From positions 62,001 through 126,000 of the forward strand of contig NZ_JAFLVR010000021.1 in NCBI RefSeq assembly GCF_017315985.1: a stretch of 64,000 nucleotides of DNA, read 5' to 3'. The notes under the pieces were generated by a model. That model did no database searches, was not told the origin of the DNA, and saw nothing but the letters and a program-made list of their open reading frames with translations. This DNA is from Candidatus Enterococcus murrayae (GTDB lineage Bacteria; Bacillota; Bacilli; Lactobacillales; Enterococcaceae). A program made the translations under genes and the position numbers. Position 1 is the stretch's first letter. Each line of letters starts with the position of its first letter. Of the stretch, positions 7,973-18,169 are shown one piece after another.

Positions 7973-9007
7973 CTACTTCCAAAGAAACGGCGGGTATTCA
8001 TCCAGATCACCACGCAGGTACCTTGCAAGTAATAATGCTTGAACATAAGGTACCAAGCCCCATTGAATCTGCTCGCCAAGAAACGGATGACGTAATTTCT
8101 CATTTTTCTTAGACTGCCAGGCATCAAAAAAGATTTTCCGCCCTTCTTCTGTTAGTAAAACTGCTCCACTTTCTTTTTGCAGAAAATGACGTTCGTTTAA
8201 TATTTTACGATTAATCAAACCCAAACAAAAACGGTCAGCATAAACAGATCTCAACTCTTCCAACATATCTAACGCTAATGATAGTCGACCTAGTCGGTCT
8301 TGATGCATAAAACCAACGTAAGGATCCAATCCAACTGACTCAAGAGCTGCCGCACAATCATGTGTTAATAACGTATATGATAGAGAAAGCAACGCATTTA
8401 CTCGATCTAGCGGAGGTCGGCGGCTACGTCCATTAAATCGAAAACTTTCCTTTTGCTGCAAAATCATTTGATCAAAAACATAAAAATAGCGACTCGCCAA
8501 TTGGCCTTCGATTCCTCTTAAATTTTCTAAGCCGATCGTCTGTGTACAGATGGCGTCGATACCTTCTTTCAACTCACTAGAAACATGTTTGAACAGTTCT
8601 TGATCGATTCTTAAAGAATGATCGCGGGTGAAACGTTCAAGTACCCATCGCTGATTGTATAGTTTCCCAATAATAAAATTTTTCGCTATCACTAAACTGT
8701 CATTTTCAGAATCAGATACACGATACTGTTGTTTTCTTAAAAGAACATTTCCGAATGTTGGCCCAACCACTCGACATTGAAATTTTCCACTCCCTGTAAT
8801 AAAAGAAATCGCAATATTCCTTGTCATACACTCTGCCATGAGAGCTGGACTCATCCCCGTATAATTGTTTGTAACGATGCCTTCAAGATTATGAAGTGGA
8901 AGTCGTCCAACTTTTTTCTCTTCATTCCAAACGACCAGATTTGCGCCATCGAGCCTTAAATACAAATGAGGGGTCGTAATAAAAACCGTATTTAATAACT
9001 TCCTCAT
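7973..9007 (-). CDS. cas1: CRISPR-associated integrase Cas1 (type I-C)
   Basis: A 344-residue Cas1 with the metal-binding residues Glu167 (GIEGQLASRYF), His235 (VGFMHQDRLGR) and Glu250 (LDMLEEL). It is the catalytic integrase for spacer acquisition. The start overlaps the cas4 stop (ATGA at 9004-9007), with GGAGG inside cas4. Length and motif order are normal for Cas1c. With intact Cas2 and Cas4, and eight perfect newest repeats, adaptation could still be active. Confidence 0.95.
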   Translation of the reverse strand: MRKLLNTVFITTPHLYLRLDGANLVVWNEEKKVGRLPLHNLEGIVTNNYTGMSPALMAECMTRNIAISFITGSGKFQCRVVGPTFGNVLLRKQQYRVSDSENDSLVIAKNFIIGKLYNQRWVLERFTRDHSLRIDQELFKHVSSELKEGIDAICTQTIGLENLRGIEGQLASRYFYVFDQMILQQKESFRFNGRSRRPPLDRVNALLSLSYTLLTHDCAAALESVGLDPYVGFMHQDRLGRLSLALDMLEELRSVYADRFCLGLINRKILNERHFLQKESGAVLLTEEGRKIFFDAWQSKKNEKLRHPFLGEQIQWGLVPYVQALLLARYLRGDLDEYPPFLWK

Positions 9008-9657
9008 TCAGACAACCTCCGTTTCATATAACTGGCTACAGTTTCTTTTTTCGATAATACAGGCAAACAGAGATCTTTTAATGAACAGCGATCACATTTT
9101 TTTGTGACCTTGACGATGGGCGTCCATTGTTTTCGCCAATAATCGTGCATCTGATTTGTGATGTCTCGTAACAATTTCACTTTTTCATCTGTGATTTCAA
9201 TGGATGTTCTATTTCTCGTTTCAAAATAGAATATCTCGCCTTCGTTTATTTCCGTTCCTAGCATCTCATTCAAACAAAACGCTTGAGCGATCATTTGCAT
9301 CTCGTCACTTAAGTCTGTTTTCTTCTTCCCTTTTTTGTATTCCACAGGATTTACTCTAAATGAGTCTTGATACTTCGGTATAAAAACACCCTCACTATCT
9401 CGAATAAACTCAACAACATCACAAATCCCGCTAATCCCAAGCTCTCTTGAATGAACAGGCAATGCGCGAACAATCAATCGGTCTTTCCTTTTCTCTCTGA
9501 TAAAAGGTTGATCCGTTTTTTCATGGAGATGGCTTCCTGTGACAGTCAACACATTCTCTGCCCATTGCTGCTCGATATGAATCAGTGCCCACTGTCGTTT
9601 GCAAAAAATAAAATGTTGAATCCCTGATATCATCAAAAAATCTTCTTCTTGAAACAT
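9004..9657 (-). CDS. cas4: CRISPR-associated exonuclease Cas4
   Basis: A 217-residue Cas4 of the RecB-like nuclease fold with an iron-sulfur cluster. The cluster cysteines are Cys19 (FIFCKRQW) and Cys188, Cys191 and Cys197 (CDRCSLKDLC). The nuclease residues are Asp80 (GICDVVEF), Glu106 and Lys108 (VEYKKG) and Gln121. In type I-C systems Cas4 trims prespacers and selects those with the correct PAM. It starts at the base after the cas7 stop region and overlaps cas1 by 4 bp, so translation is coupled. Confidence 0.95.
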   Translation of the reverse strand: MFQEEDFLMISGIQHFIFCKRQWALIHIEQQWAENVLTVTGSHLHEKTDQPFIREKRKDRLIVRALPVHSRELGISGICDVVEFIRDSEGVFIPKYQDSFRVNPVEYKKGKKKTDLSDEMQMIAQAFCLNEMLGTEINEGEIFYFETRNRTSIEITDEKVKLLRDITNQMHDYWRKQWTPIVKVTKKCDRCSLKDLCLPVLSKKETVASYMKRRLSE

Positions 9658-9659
9658 GG

Positions 9660-10517
9660 CTACATACCATCAAATGCTTGAACTGGTAAGCCATTTAACT
9701 CCTCAACTGTAATAATATAATCTTCGATAGAATGCGGGTTATCGATCCCTTCTTTTTTCGCTATATTGACGGAGCGATGAACCTTCGCTGAAGGATATTT
9801 CCCTGATTTGCTTGGATGTTTCCACCAATAAACTTTTTCCACCACCATCGAACCTTCAGGTCGAGCCGCTGATGCATCATTTTCAAATAGTGACTTCAAA
9901 GCTTCTAGGATTTTTTTAGCATCATCATCTGAAAAACCTGTTTTTTCAGCTAATTGTGGATTGATACTACCATTGAATGTATACAATCCATTAGTAACAA
10001 AGTGCTTCGTACCCATGGTGTCTGGTCCTTTTCCAGCGCCTGGGACAGAATTGACGCTTTTAATGATCTGCATCGAATTGACTTCAACTGGTTCCACACT
10101 TTCAGCAAGTTGAACAGAAACGGGACCTCGCACACCGACAGAGACTTGTGTGCCAGAAAACGCAAAGACCTGACCAAAAGATCGTACATCTATCCAACTT
10201 TCACATGCAGCTCGCGCAAAGGCATCGACATCCGCCTTTTTCTTATCTTTCAAAATTTTTTTCAACTCTTCGACACTTTCCAAACGATCTTTTAAATTAT
10301 TAAATCCATCATCAGAGCGATCACTGGATTGAATAAAAATAGGCTCCTTAAAATCTTGTAGACGATTTCTTATCTTGCGTTTGATTGCTACATCAGAGAC
10401 CTCACCAAAACCTTCAAAATCTTGTCTTGGACGATTACCATTCAATGGATCTCCATTTGGATTCGCTTTTTTTACTGAAAAAATCACTTTAAAATCGTAT
10501 TTATTTTCTAAACTCAT
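9660..10517 (-). CDS. cas7: Cascade backbone subunit Cas7 (Csd2), type I-C
   Basis: A 285-residue Cas7c. It begins MSLENKYDFKVIFSVKKANP and carries the family pattern GDPLNGNRPRQDFEGFGEVS, then IDVRSFGQVFAF and the glycine-rich VRGPVSVQ. Several copies coat the crRNA in the type I-C surveillance complex. I choose ATG 10517, directly after the cas8c stop and behind AGGAGG; the open frame extends to 10559 but only overlaps cas8c. Length fits the family. Confidence 0.95.
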   Translation of the reverse strand: MSLENKYDFKVIFSVKKANPNGDPLNGNRPRQDFEGFGEVSDVAIKRKIRNRLQDFKEPIFIQSSDRSDDGFNNLKDRLESVEELKKILKDKKKADVDAFARAACESWIDVRSFGQVFAFSGTQVSVGVRGPVSVQLAESVEPVEVNSMQIIKSVNSVPGAGKGPDTMGTKHFVTNGLYTFNGSINPQLAEKTGFSDDDAKKILEALKSLFENDASAARPEGSMVVEKVYWWKHPSKSGKYPSAKVHRSVNIAKKEGIDNPHSIEDYIITVEELNGLPVQAFDGM

Positions 10518-10518
10518 T

Positions 10519-12417
10519 CTATTCTGCCTCCTCATAAGTTGATTTATGGAAAATATCATATTCCTGACTGTAATAACCTAACAAATAGCGACCATCTAAC
10601 GCTTTGTCCGTATAAGTTGTTTCATCAAACTGATTCATAATCTCGTCAAAGAGCTTGTTGTATCTGATTTTACTAGGTGGGCTTAAGCGAGAAATATATG
10701 GTTGCAAGTTTTTTCGAATAATCAACCACGTTTTTACCGGATGAGTGCTAAATGCGTTCATATACCGCTCTGCGTTCGTCGATCGTTTTTGTTCATTCAA
10801 AACTTCTTGCTCTAAAATATGACTAACTGCCAATAGGCGACCGAATAAATAGTTTCGTTCATTACTTTCTTTATTAAGACTCACGGAACATCCTCCTTTA
10901 TCTTTAAAATAATAATTGTTTGCCATTGAACAAGCAATCTCAATTGTTTTTAGCCAATCCTCATGCTGTTCAAAACTTTGTGGATTTGAAGCACGATGAA
11001 ACAAGTTTTGCGTGATGTCGAATGGAACTTTTTTCTCTTCTACTACGCATGTAAATAATAAAGTTACCGTATTTTGTATCAATTTTTCATTTGTTCTTTC
11101 ACCCAGAGCTGCTTTTGCGATGCTAAATAAGTTGGGCGCTCCAAAAGAAAATCTTCTTTGTTTATTTACAAAATAAGTATGGCGCCATGATGACTGTCGA
11201 TGCCATTTTTCAATTCTCTCTAAGTAATCCTTTTGGTTCGTGGAATTATAATACAGGATTCCCAATCGACCTTTACCAGCACTATCTAAAATCAGGATGT
11301 TCACTTTTGCATCGATGGCTAATTCATTCTTTCTTCCATAGATCGAACCTCTTAGACGTTTCGCATACGCTTCTCGCGTACGATCTTTGACCTCAAAAAA
11401 ATCTTCTTCCTCGTCATCATCGTCCAATAATTCATTACTACTTGCCACTGGAGTAAGCTTTTCTGGCAATGCTTTTCCCCAGACTAAATACACTCGTCCG
11501 CTTTGAGTAATTCCTTGTTTCATTATCAACCATTTCAGGGCATTATGGGCTTTTTGAGAGACTTCATAACCCACCGTTGCTACATCATCTTTTTCAACAA
11601 ACCGACCACGATAAGTAAAATTCGTTGAATCGTTTGCTGAAATTATTTTCGCCCCATCTCCGCCGTAGCGAAGTCCTTTATTGTGATAAGACGCTACTGG
11701 CATTGTTTCACCAGTGACATAATCAATCTCTTTTTTAAAATCTCCTTTTTTTATTTGTTCGATATAAAAATCTGTCATGCTTTGATCTTCCCAAATTGGG
11801 AGTTCATTTATAGAGTTTTTCGTATCATGCACGGTGAAACGTACCATCGCGGAATCTTGAGTACCTGAAATCACATCGAAAATTTCTGGTTTAAATCCCT
11901 TTTCTTCAGTCAGTTCTTTTGTCCACTTAGGAAGCAACTTGTCATTTTCATCTAAAAAAAGAATCTTATTTTTAACTAAATCGCCAATCAATGTTCCTTG
12001 TTTTAAATAATTATAAACCGCATTCATCCTGCGATTTTCTGTTGCATACTCTGCCAACTGACTGATATATAATTGATTCGCTGTTTCTTCTTCGTCTTTT
12101 TTCTTTTTTGTATCCACATATGTTTCAAAATCTTTTGCTACATATTTAAGTTCATCATGTAATATATTAGGCGCAAGGTTATTTGACTTATTTGCAGACT
12201 TTTCCGTCACCGGAATCATTGTCAATGCCTCATCTCTTCCCAAAACTCTTGCAGAAAAAAACTCACCATCTTGCGTCACGGTCACTTCAATTTGAACTTT
12301 CCGGTAAATATGACCAATGGGAAGGAGCGAAAATTTTTGATTATTTCGAATAAATATTTCTCCGACTTGATCCTTATTCTCTTCATAAGTCTCATACAAA
12401 TCGCTAATCCATGTCAC
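10519..12417 (-). CDS. cas8c: Cascade large subunit Cas8c (Csd1)
   Basis: A 632-residue Cas8c, the large subunit that recognises the PAM and helps load Cas3. It is recognised by length, position between cas5 and cas7, and blocks typical of Csd1 ([19 protein letters not shown], and the C-terminal [12 protein letters not shown]). In type I-C the small subunit is produced from an internal start within this gene; I did not locate that start. The gene starts at GTG 12417, overlapping the cas5 stop (GTGA) with GGAGGTGAG upstream. Intact. Confidence 0.93.
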   Translation of the reverse strand: MTWISDLYETYEENKDQVGEIFIRNNQKFSLLPIGHIYRKVQIEVTVTQDGEFFSARVLGRDEALTMIPVTEKSANKSNNLAPNILHDELKYVAKDFETYVDTKKKKDEEETANQLYISQLAEYATENRRMNAVYNYLKQGTLIGDLVKNKILFLDENDKLLPKWTKELTEEKGFKPEIFDVISGTQDSAMVRFTVHDTKNSINELPIWEDQSMTDFYIEQIKKGDFKKEIDYVTGETMPVASYHNKGLRYGGDGAKIISANDSTNFTYRGRFVEKDDVATVGYEVSQKAHNALKWLIMKQGITQSGRVYLVWGKALPEKLTPVASSNELLDDDDEEEDFFEVKDRTREAYAKRLRGSIYGRKNELAIDAKVNILILDSAGKGRLGILYYNSTNQKDYLERIEKWHRQSSWRHTYFVNKQRRFSFGAPNLFSIAKAALGERTNEKLIQNTVTLLFTCVVEEKKVPFDITQNLFHRASNPQSFEQHEDWLKTIEIACSMANNYYFKDKGGCSVSLNKESNERNYLFGRLLAVSHILEQEVLNEQKRSTNAERYMNAFSTHPVKTWLIIRKNLQPYISRLSPPSKIRYNKLFDEIMNQFDETTYTDKALDGRYLLGYYSQEYDIFHKSTYEEAE

Positions 12418-13139
12418 GAATCACTCACCTCCAACTCTTGAAGTAAATCATCCGCCAATTGAATTTCAGCTAAAGCCACGTTTTTCGCAGACATTTTTCT
12501 TATCGATCGAATATTCGGACATTCCTCTGGTCTTGGGAAAACAATCACTCCTTTTTCCATCTTAGGTTGCCATAAACGAACACGTAATTCATCAATGCCT
12601 GTTTCATCAGGATAATCCAGCCCATGAACCATCGTTCCAAAATATTGCGGATTTTCTTGGTTATCATATGCCCCCGCTTTTTCCCAAAAATTGCATGGTT
12701 CTACATACCCTTGACATTCACGAGCTCCTAAAAAAATATCTCGTCTGCCACCTTTGGCCAGTGAACGTTTTAAAATCTGATAATGTTTATTTTCATTATA
12801 GTCTTGACGTAAGTCCGGACGATTTTTGTTAAATTCAAAATGAACTTTCACTTCATATTCTGGTTCTCGCAAATAGCTATAGTAGGCAAGATCGTTCTTT
12901 GATAAATCATTATATTTCATTGGACGGATGCCCTTTGATTCCATTCGGATTGGATTGATCACTCGAACTTCATCGACAACATAAGAAATGGTGGGCTTCC
13001 AGTACACCGATTCTGCTATTCCTTTTAATGCTTGATACGTTGGAACAGGATAACTGCTTTTTTCTCCTCCCAGTTTTGTTAATGGATCTGTAAACAATCC
13101 ATACTTGCCATAAACTCGAAAACTGATTTGATTTTTCAA
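12414..13139 (-). CDS. cas5c: Cas5c (Cas5d), crRNA-processing subunit of type I-C
   Basis: A 241-residue Cas5 of the I-C type, which cuts the pre-crRNA at the repeat hairpin (the job of Cas6 elsewhere; no cas6 is present here) and caps the 5' handle. It starts [18 protein letters not shown] and contains the glycine-rich [18 protein letters not shown]. The start is TTG 13139, with GGAGG 7 bp upstream. A second in-frame TTG at 13157 lies upstream of that ribosome site and is unlikely. The stop overlaps cas8c by 4 bp. Confidence 0.93.
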   Translation of the reverse strand: MKNQISFRVYGKYGLFTDPLTKLGGEKSSYPVPTYQALKGIAESVYWKPTISYVVDEVRVINPIRMESKGIRPMKYNDLSKNDLAYYSYLREPEYEVKVHFEFNKNRPDLRQDYNENKHYQILKRSLAKGGRRDIFLGARECQGYVEPCNFWEKAGAYDNQENPQYFGTMVHGLDYPDETGIDELRVRLWQPKMEKGVIVFPRPEECPNIRSIRKMSAKNVALAEIQLADDLLQELEVSDS

Positions 13140-13160
13140 ATTCGTTCCTCCTTTCAATTT

Positions 13161-15545
13161 TTAAAAATTAAGCGCTACCGTTGAATCGCCTTCAATATTC
13201 AGCCCAAAATCATTGCTATATGCCTGAGCATGCAGGACATATACTCCTGGTTCATAAATCTCCAGCATGCCTTCTCTTTCTAATCTTTGAAACTCATGCT
13301 GATATAAATTCAAACTATTTCTTTGTGCTTTTTGATACCATCTCTTATCAAAAATAATTTCTTCAGAACCCACCAAATCCGCGACAAGTTCCTTCCCTTC
13401 ACCAAACTCCACCAAAACCGATTCTCCGATTTGATCGATCACTTTGAAATGTTTCGCGATCGTCGCTGTACTACTAACTAAACAAGTCGGCACCCGTTCT
13501 TTTCGGCAATCTTGAAAGGCTTGCTTCCGGTTACTGTTTTTTTGCATCATGGGAAATAAGGATTGGGAACCTTGATTGATTAAATACTCTGATTCATGTG
13601 TTCGTTCGAGTCGGTCATAAAATTTATCAAAAAATCGTTCAATAAATTTCGGCTGCAAGAGACTAGATTCATCGTGATTGAATTTTCGATCCAACAAAAT
13701 TTCTGTGGTCAATTCTTTTTTTGTTTTGATTTCTTCCATTTTATCGATATTCTCAAGCTGTTTGACTGGATTCACCAAATAAACAGGCTGTAAACCCGCT
13801 GACTCTGCATTCCGATTACATCGACCTGCGGCTTGAGCGATTGAGTCTAATCCCGTAACCGAGCGAATGACACAAGAAAAACTGACATCGACGCCTGCTT
13901 CGATTAACGGTGTTGTGACACAAATGATTTTTTGTTTGTCACGTAACGCATCTCGAATTTTTTTTAAAATTTCACTTCGATGATTTGCTGTCATGGAAGT
14001 CGAAAGATGGAACGTTTTAAATTCACTGTCCTGCAATAATTGATATACTTCTCGAACTGCTTTTTTCGTGTTGAAGATCATTAAAAGATTGTTTTCTTCC
14101 ATCATCACTTCTTCCGCAAAATCTTTCAGCAGTTCTGTGGTCCAACCCTCGGATATTGTTTTATCGATAATCTCAACGCGTTCGAACGCTTGTGTCACCC
14201 CAAGTAAATTAGGGACAATCTCTCCGTCTGTTTCAATCTGTAATTTTAATTTTCGTTTCCCCAAAGTTGGTTGTGTCGCGGTACATAGTAACGTAGTAGT
14301 GTTACCATAGTTTTTCAGAAAATTGATCAAACTATTGAACATCGACAAACACTTTGGTGCCAATGATTGAATTTCGTCAAAAATCAACACACTATTTAAT
14401 AACTGATGAACCCTTCTAGGATTACGTGTCGATCCAGAAAAAACATTTTCCAGAAAACGGACCATCGTTGTTACAATAATTGGGCTATCCCAATTGTCTT
14501 GCATCAGTGCTTGTTTGCGTTCACTTTCTTCAGACTCATCATCCTCTTCAATCATTAAGTTTGAATGATGTTCAAGAATAAAATCGTTATTGTCATCCCC
14601 AAGCTCCTTTCGAAAAACTTCGGCATTTTGTTCAATTATTGACGAGAATGGAATGATATAGATAATTCTTCGTTTTTCTTGAAAGATCGCGTGATTTAAT
14701 GCAAAGCGCATGCTGCTTAGCGTTTTTCCACCACCAGTTGGAATTGATAAGGTATAAATTCCTGTTTTTCGTTCAGCGGCTTTTAAACACGCCTCCGCCA
14801 TCTCTTGCCTGAGCTGATTGATCTCAGTCTGATTTCCCTTTTTAAACCTATCGAAAGTCTTTTCCAATTTTTGACTAAGTTCTAAAAATAACTCTTTGTT
14901 GCTCTCTTCCCTTATAGCTGTTCCTTCTTCAAACTGCTGAGTATTTCTGCGATCGCCATCTAACAAAGCACTGTATACCATCTTCATTAAAAAAAATTGA
15001 TCGGTTCTGCTAACACGATCAAACCGAGCTGCCCATCTTTCCAGCTCTTTTCCAGTTTCAGATAAAAGCGCATTCATTTTATGCAACGGTAAAACTTCAC
15101 TGAAAAAAAGTTCCTTTACACTTTCTAAATCTTCTAACGTTCGCTCGTATCTGTTCATAAATGGAGAACACGCTTCATCCTCCTCTCCAGAAATAAAATC
15201 TAACAACCCGCGAGGACTATGGTGTGCAAAAATCGCATTAGCAATCATTTCCATCGCCATCATTTCATATTTTGTTGACGCACTTAGTGAACGGATCATC
15301 TTTCCCCCATAAGTTGAATGATCGACACTACCTCTTTCTACCTTTTCGCCACGTTTAGCTGCAAAAATATAATCTTGAAATGCACTTCCATATTTTCCCG
15401 CATCATGAAGAATACCTGCTAAATAACAAATCGTAGGGATTCCTAACGGAGACCCATTTTCTTTTGCAATCTCTGCTGTTTCTTTTAAGTGTTTTTCTAA
15501 AGGTTGTTCGGCTCCATCTTTACTTCGGAAATGTGCAATAAACAT
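13161..15545 (-). CDS. cas3: CRISPR helicase-nuclease Cas3
   Basis: A 794-residue Cas3 with both activities. The N-terminal HD nuclease has H47-D48 (GILHDAGKYG), His109 (FAHHSPRG) and a DGDR motif at 196-199. The superfamily-2 helicase has Walker A IPTGGGKT (268-275), the DEIQ box (390-393), the SAT-like CTATQPT, and late motif AQAAGRCNRN. It degrades DNA marked by the Cas5-7-8 complex. It is the first gene of the operon, with GGGGTG before ATG 15545. All motifs are intact, so interference could work. Confidence 0.96.
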   Translation of the reverse strand: MFIAHFRSKDGAEQPLEKHLKETAEIAKENGSPLGIPTICYLAGILHDAGKYGSAFQDYIFAAKRGEKVERGSVDHSTYGGKMIRSLSASTKYEMMAMEMIANAIFAHHSPRGLLDFISGEEDEACSPFMNRYERTLEDLESVKELFFSEVLPLHKMNALLSETGKELERWAARFDRVSRTDQFFLMKMVYSALLDGDRRNTQQFEEGTAIREESNKELFLELSQKLEKTFDRFKKGNQTEINQLRQEMAEACLKAAERKTGIYTLSIPTGGGKTLSSMRFALNHAIFQEKRRIIYIIPFSSIIEQNAEVFRKELGDDNNDFILEHHSNLMIEEDDESEESERKQALMQDNWDSPIIVTTMVRFLENVFSGSTRNPRRVHQLLNSVLIFDEIQSLAPKCLSMFNSLINFLKNYGNTTTLLCTATQPTLGKRKLKLQIETDGEIVPNLLGVTQAFERVEIIDKTISEGWTTELLKDFAEEVMMEENNLLMIFNTKKAVREVYQLLQDSEFKTFHLSTSMTANHRSEILKKIRDALRDKQKIICVTTPLIEAGVDVSFSCVIRSVTGLDSIAQAAGRCNRNAESAGLQPVYLVNPVKQLENIDKMEEIKTKKELTTEILLDRKFNHDESSLLQPKFIERFFDKFYDRLERTHESEYLINQGSQSLFPMMQKNSNRKQAFQDCRKERVPTCLVSSTATIAKHFKVIDQIGESVLVEFGEGKELVADLVGSEEIIFDKRWYQKAQRNSLNLYQHEFQRLEREGMLEIYEPGVYVLHAQAYSNDFGLNIEGDSTVALNF

Positions 15546-15849
15546 CTATACACCCCATCTTTTTTCTTTCACATTTTATTTTAACACAATAGATATTAAA
15601 TTTTATTTTATGGAATGAAAAGCACCTTTAGAGGATGATTCTGAATGTTTATATATTCGCTTGAAGACCAAATATTATTTATTTGAAATTAAAGCCATCA
15701 CATGAATATTTATTTCGAATCGAAAATATTACTTTATTGGTAAATATAAAAATTTGATAGGGGCTCTAGAAATAGTAAATATTTAACGTACAGTAAAATA
15801 ACTACTATTGTTTGATGATTGAATGCTGTAATATGTAAACATATCTAAT

Positions 15850-16560
15850 CTTTCACTAAAAAATCCTTCTCGCTCATCCCGTTCTTCAAACTCCATCAGA
15901 TAACTATCAATTTGTCTATTCTCTATGATCTTCAGTTAGATCGTATCTCATTCCTTATGTTTAAGAAGCTTTTTAAAGAAAACTTTTCGAATTTTGCTCT
16001 CGTTATTATGTTTATTTCATGATAATCTATTCCAGAAAGATCTTCGATTTTATTTCTTTCTTCGTCCCCTTCATAGCTTGAGTAAAATGTCGTAATCGAC
16101 CACTATCTCATTATGCTTTCGTGTATGTCTCACTAATTCATATAAGCACGCTATTTCATAGCCAAAATACTTCAATGCATCCTCAATCTCTTCATCATAC
16201 TAACCATAGTGGAGCTCATTTTTCGCAAGAATTTGTTGAATATCTTTTTTTGGTCTTCAGTTGAGTGATCTTATTATCGATCTCAGCATTCCCACCATTG
16301 TTTCATTCAACTCTAAATAAAATGTTTCCAAATCGATCCAATAGAATGAACTTTACCACCCTTTGTCCGTTCAACAGTATAATCCAAATCACGCGTTCAG
16401 GTCGATACCCACCTCAATTTTCACCTTGCTTGTCCCTCTTACCGTTTTATTTGAAAACACTCGCTAATTACACGAATTGATTTTATTTCTAATGGTCTTG
16501 TTCCTATCTTTTTGCCATTTAATGCTCGGTTAATCTTTACCAATTATATTGTATTAATCC
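15850..16560 (-). pseudogene. Decayed coding sequence upstream of cas3, unidentified
   Basis: The 1.26-kb gap 15546-16808 holds no intact gene. On the minus strand it has coding-like stretches broken by stops and shifts. One 42-codon run (about 16080-16210) contains EDALKYFGYEIACLYELVRH, and it is preceded after a single stop by KDIQQILAKNELHYG. A further piece, RQIDSYLMEFEERDEREGF, lies near 15870-15940. The pattern fits an old pseudogene on the cas strand. I cannot name the family. The remainder of the gap is AT-rich and must contain the cas3 promoter, which I could not place. Confidence 0.4.
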
Positions 16561-16808
16561 TAAAATTTTTTCATTTTACGAGTCGTTTCAGTGACTGATA
16601 TCTCTTTTTGTTCTCTAAAAACTTTTATAGACGCTTTGAAAGTAGCCACTATTTTTAACGTTTTTTTGCTTGTTAACAGTCTTTTTTTCTTAACTCCGTA
16701 AACCCGTTTGCAAATGTCTAAACATGTTCACATCCCAAGGAAAACACTTACATTTAGCTATCCGATATTTATACTGATAAGTGAAGAAACAGTGGCCACA
16801 TCGTTCTT

Positions 16809-17501
16809 CTAATCAAAGATAGATCTTAACGCTTCGCTTAATAATAGTTCGAATTGATTCAGCGTCGTTCCAAAGAAAAGGTTTGGCTGGTACGCAGATA
16901 AGACTCGTGGGGCATATGTTTCCGTACTGATAGTCAAAGTTGCCAACTGCCCTATTTTTGATTTTTTCTCACCAACAAAAGCGATCAGATCAATATGATG
17001 ATCCTTAGCCATTTGAGCAAGATCAGCTAAACGAAAGGTATCGCCTGAGTTAGAGACAATAAAAATCAGAACATCCTTTTCAACGTTTTCCCGCAGGAAT
17101 TCCAGATGACTGTTAGCCGTTGCCCGGAAACCATAAAGATTCAGTGTTTCAGAAAAATGATTCGCAATATTTTGTGAAAATCCTGAACCTAAGATCATGA
17201 TCCGTTTCTCTCGATAATCAGTTAGTAGGCGAACAAACGCGTCTCTTTCTTCCTCTGAGAAATTCTTCGTCAGGTTCGTTGCTACTGGTTTACTTCCATA
17301 TGCGAAGACCAGTTCACTATAACCGGAATAACCGATTTTTTTCGCCATATTGACGATGGTCGCCGTTGAGACATAAGAGGCTCTGGCGACATCGCGAATG
17401 CCTAAATCTCTTAGTGACTCACGATTTTTATCCATAAAACGTAAAACGGCTGCTTCGGAATCATTCAACTGATATTTATCAATCAGCGTTTCAGTATCCA
17501 T
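16809..17501 (-). CDS. RpiR/MurR family sugar-sensing regulator
   Basis: A 230-residue RpiR-type regulator. The N-terminal helix-turn-helix (about residues 1-75) includes IRDVARASYVSTATIVNMAKK. The C-terminal SIS domain (about 85-220) includes IMILGSGFSQNIANHFSETL and IFIVSNSGDTFRL, which binds a phosphosugar. The start at ATG 17501 has GGGTGG upstream; the frame is open to 17603, but that part overlaps the divergent gene. The divergent arrangement with 17541 and the PTS EIIC suggests it controls them in response to the sugar phosphate they produce. Confidence 0.88.
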   Translation of the reverse strand: MDTETLIDKYQLNDSEAAVLRFMDKNRESLRDLGIRDVARASYVSTATIVNMAKKIGYSGYSELVFAYGSKPVATNLTKNFSEEERDAFVRLLTDYREKRIMILGSGFSQNIANHFSETLNLYGFRATANSHLEFLRENVEKDVLIFIVSNSGDTFRLADLAQMAKDHHIDLIAFVGEKKSKIGQLATLTISTETYAPRVLSAYQPNLFFGTTLNQFELLLSEALRSIFD

Positions 17502-17540
17502 AAGATCCACCCCAAATTCTTTAGTTAGGAGTATTATAAC

Positions 17541-18158
17541 ATGACAAAAAATAATTTTATTCAAGATCCATGGGCAAAAATAACGACACGAAATGGCCTT
17601 CAAGGTGATGAAGTCATCTCAGCATTACAGAAATCGATCCGCAGAGGAAAAGAAAAAGCGGCCTGCGAATTTGCCTATGAAATGTATATTACCTCCCCTC
17701 AATTTGAAGAGAAGCTGTGGAGACGTTTATTAGCCATTAGCGTTGAGGATGTAGGGATGGGAAATCCGCAAGCAGCCATTATGATCAATAACTTAAATCA
17801 GATGCGCAAAGATTTTCAATATAATGAATCTGACCGGGCGATGTTTTTCTTTCACGCCATTCGGTACTTGTGCGATTCAGAAAAAGACCGTTCATCCGAC
17901 CTGCTCAAAAATATCGTGATAAAAAGCTTCGCCATGGGTTATGTGCCTGAAATACCAGACATTGCGTTGGATAAACATACCACGCGTGGACAAGAAATGG
18001 GGCGCGGATCAGAACATTTCTTACATGAAGCAAGCAAAGTTGTTCCTCAAGCAGAGGTCGATAATGACTATAAAGAACAATATGAAGAAATCATAAAAGA
18101 ATATGACCCGCAGCATGTCGTGCCGAGTACCTTTGTTTTCAATCCTTGGCAAGTATAG
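17541..18158 (+). CDS. Stand-alone MgsA/RarA C-terminal-like protein
   Basis: A 205-residue protein matching the C-terminal, clamp-loader-like half of MgsA/RarA AAA+ ATPases. The key stretch is DEVISALQKSIRRGKEKAA, followed by LWRRLLAISVEDVGMGNPQA and HAIRYLC, which correspond to the oligomerisation domain of RarA. No Walker motifs are present, so the ATPase half is absent. TAGGAG precedes ATG 17541. It sits between an RpiR regulator and a PTS EIIC gene (11 bp ahead), so it is part of a sugar operon. Its job there is unknown. Confidence 0.75.
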   Translation: MTKNNFIQDPWAKITTRNGLQGDEVISALQKSIRRGKEKAACEFAYEMYITSPQFEEKLWRRLLAISVEDVGMGNPQAAIMINNLNQMRKDFQYNESDRAMFFFHAIRYLCDSEKDRSSDLLKNIVIKSFAMGYVPEIPDIALDKHTTRGQEMGRGSEHFLHEASKVVPQAEVDNDYKEQYEEIIKEYDPQHVVPSTFVFNPWQV

Positions 18159-18169
18159 GAGGACGCATC

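Noticed and set aside
16265-16480. 71-codon plus-strand frame upstream of cas3
   Set aside because: It runs antisense to the coding-like minus-strand remnant, has no ribosome site and its composition is not protein-like.
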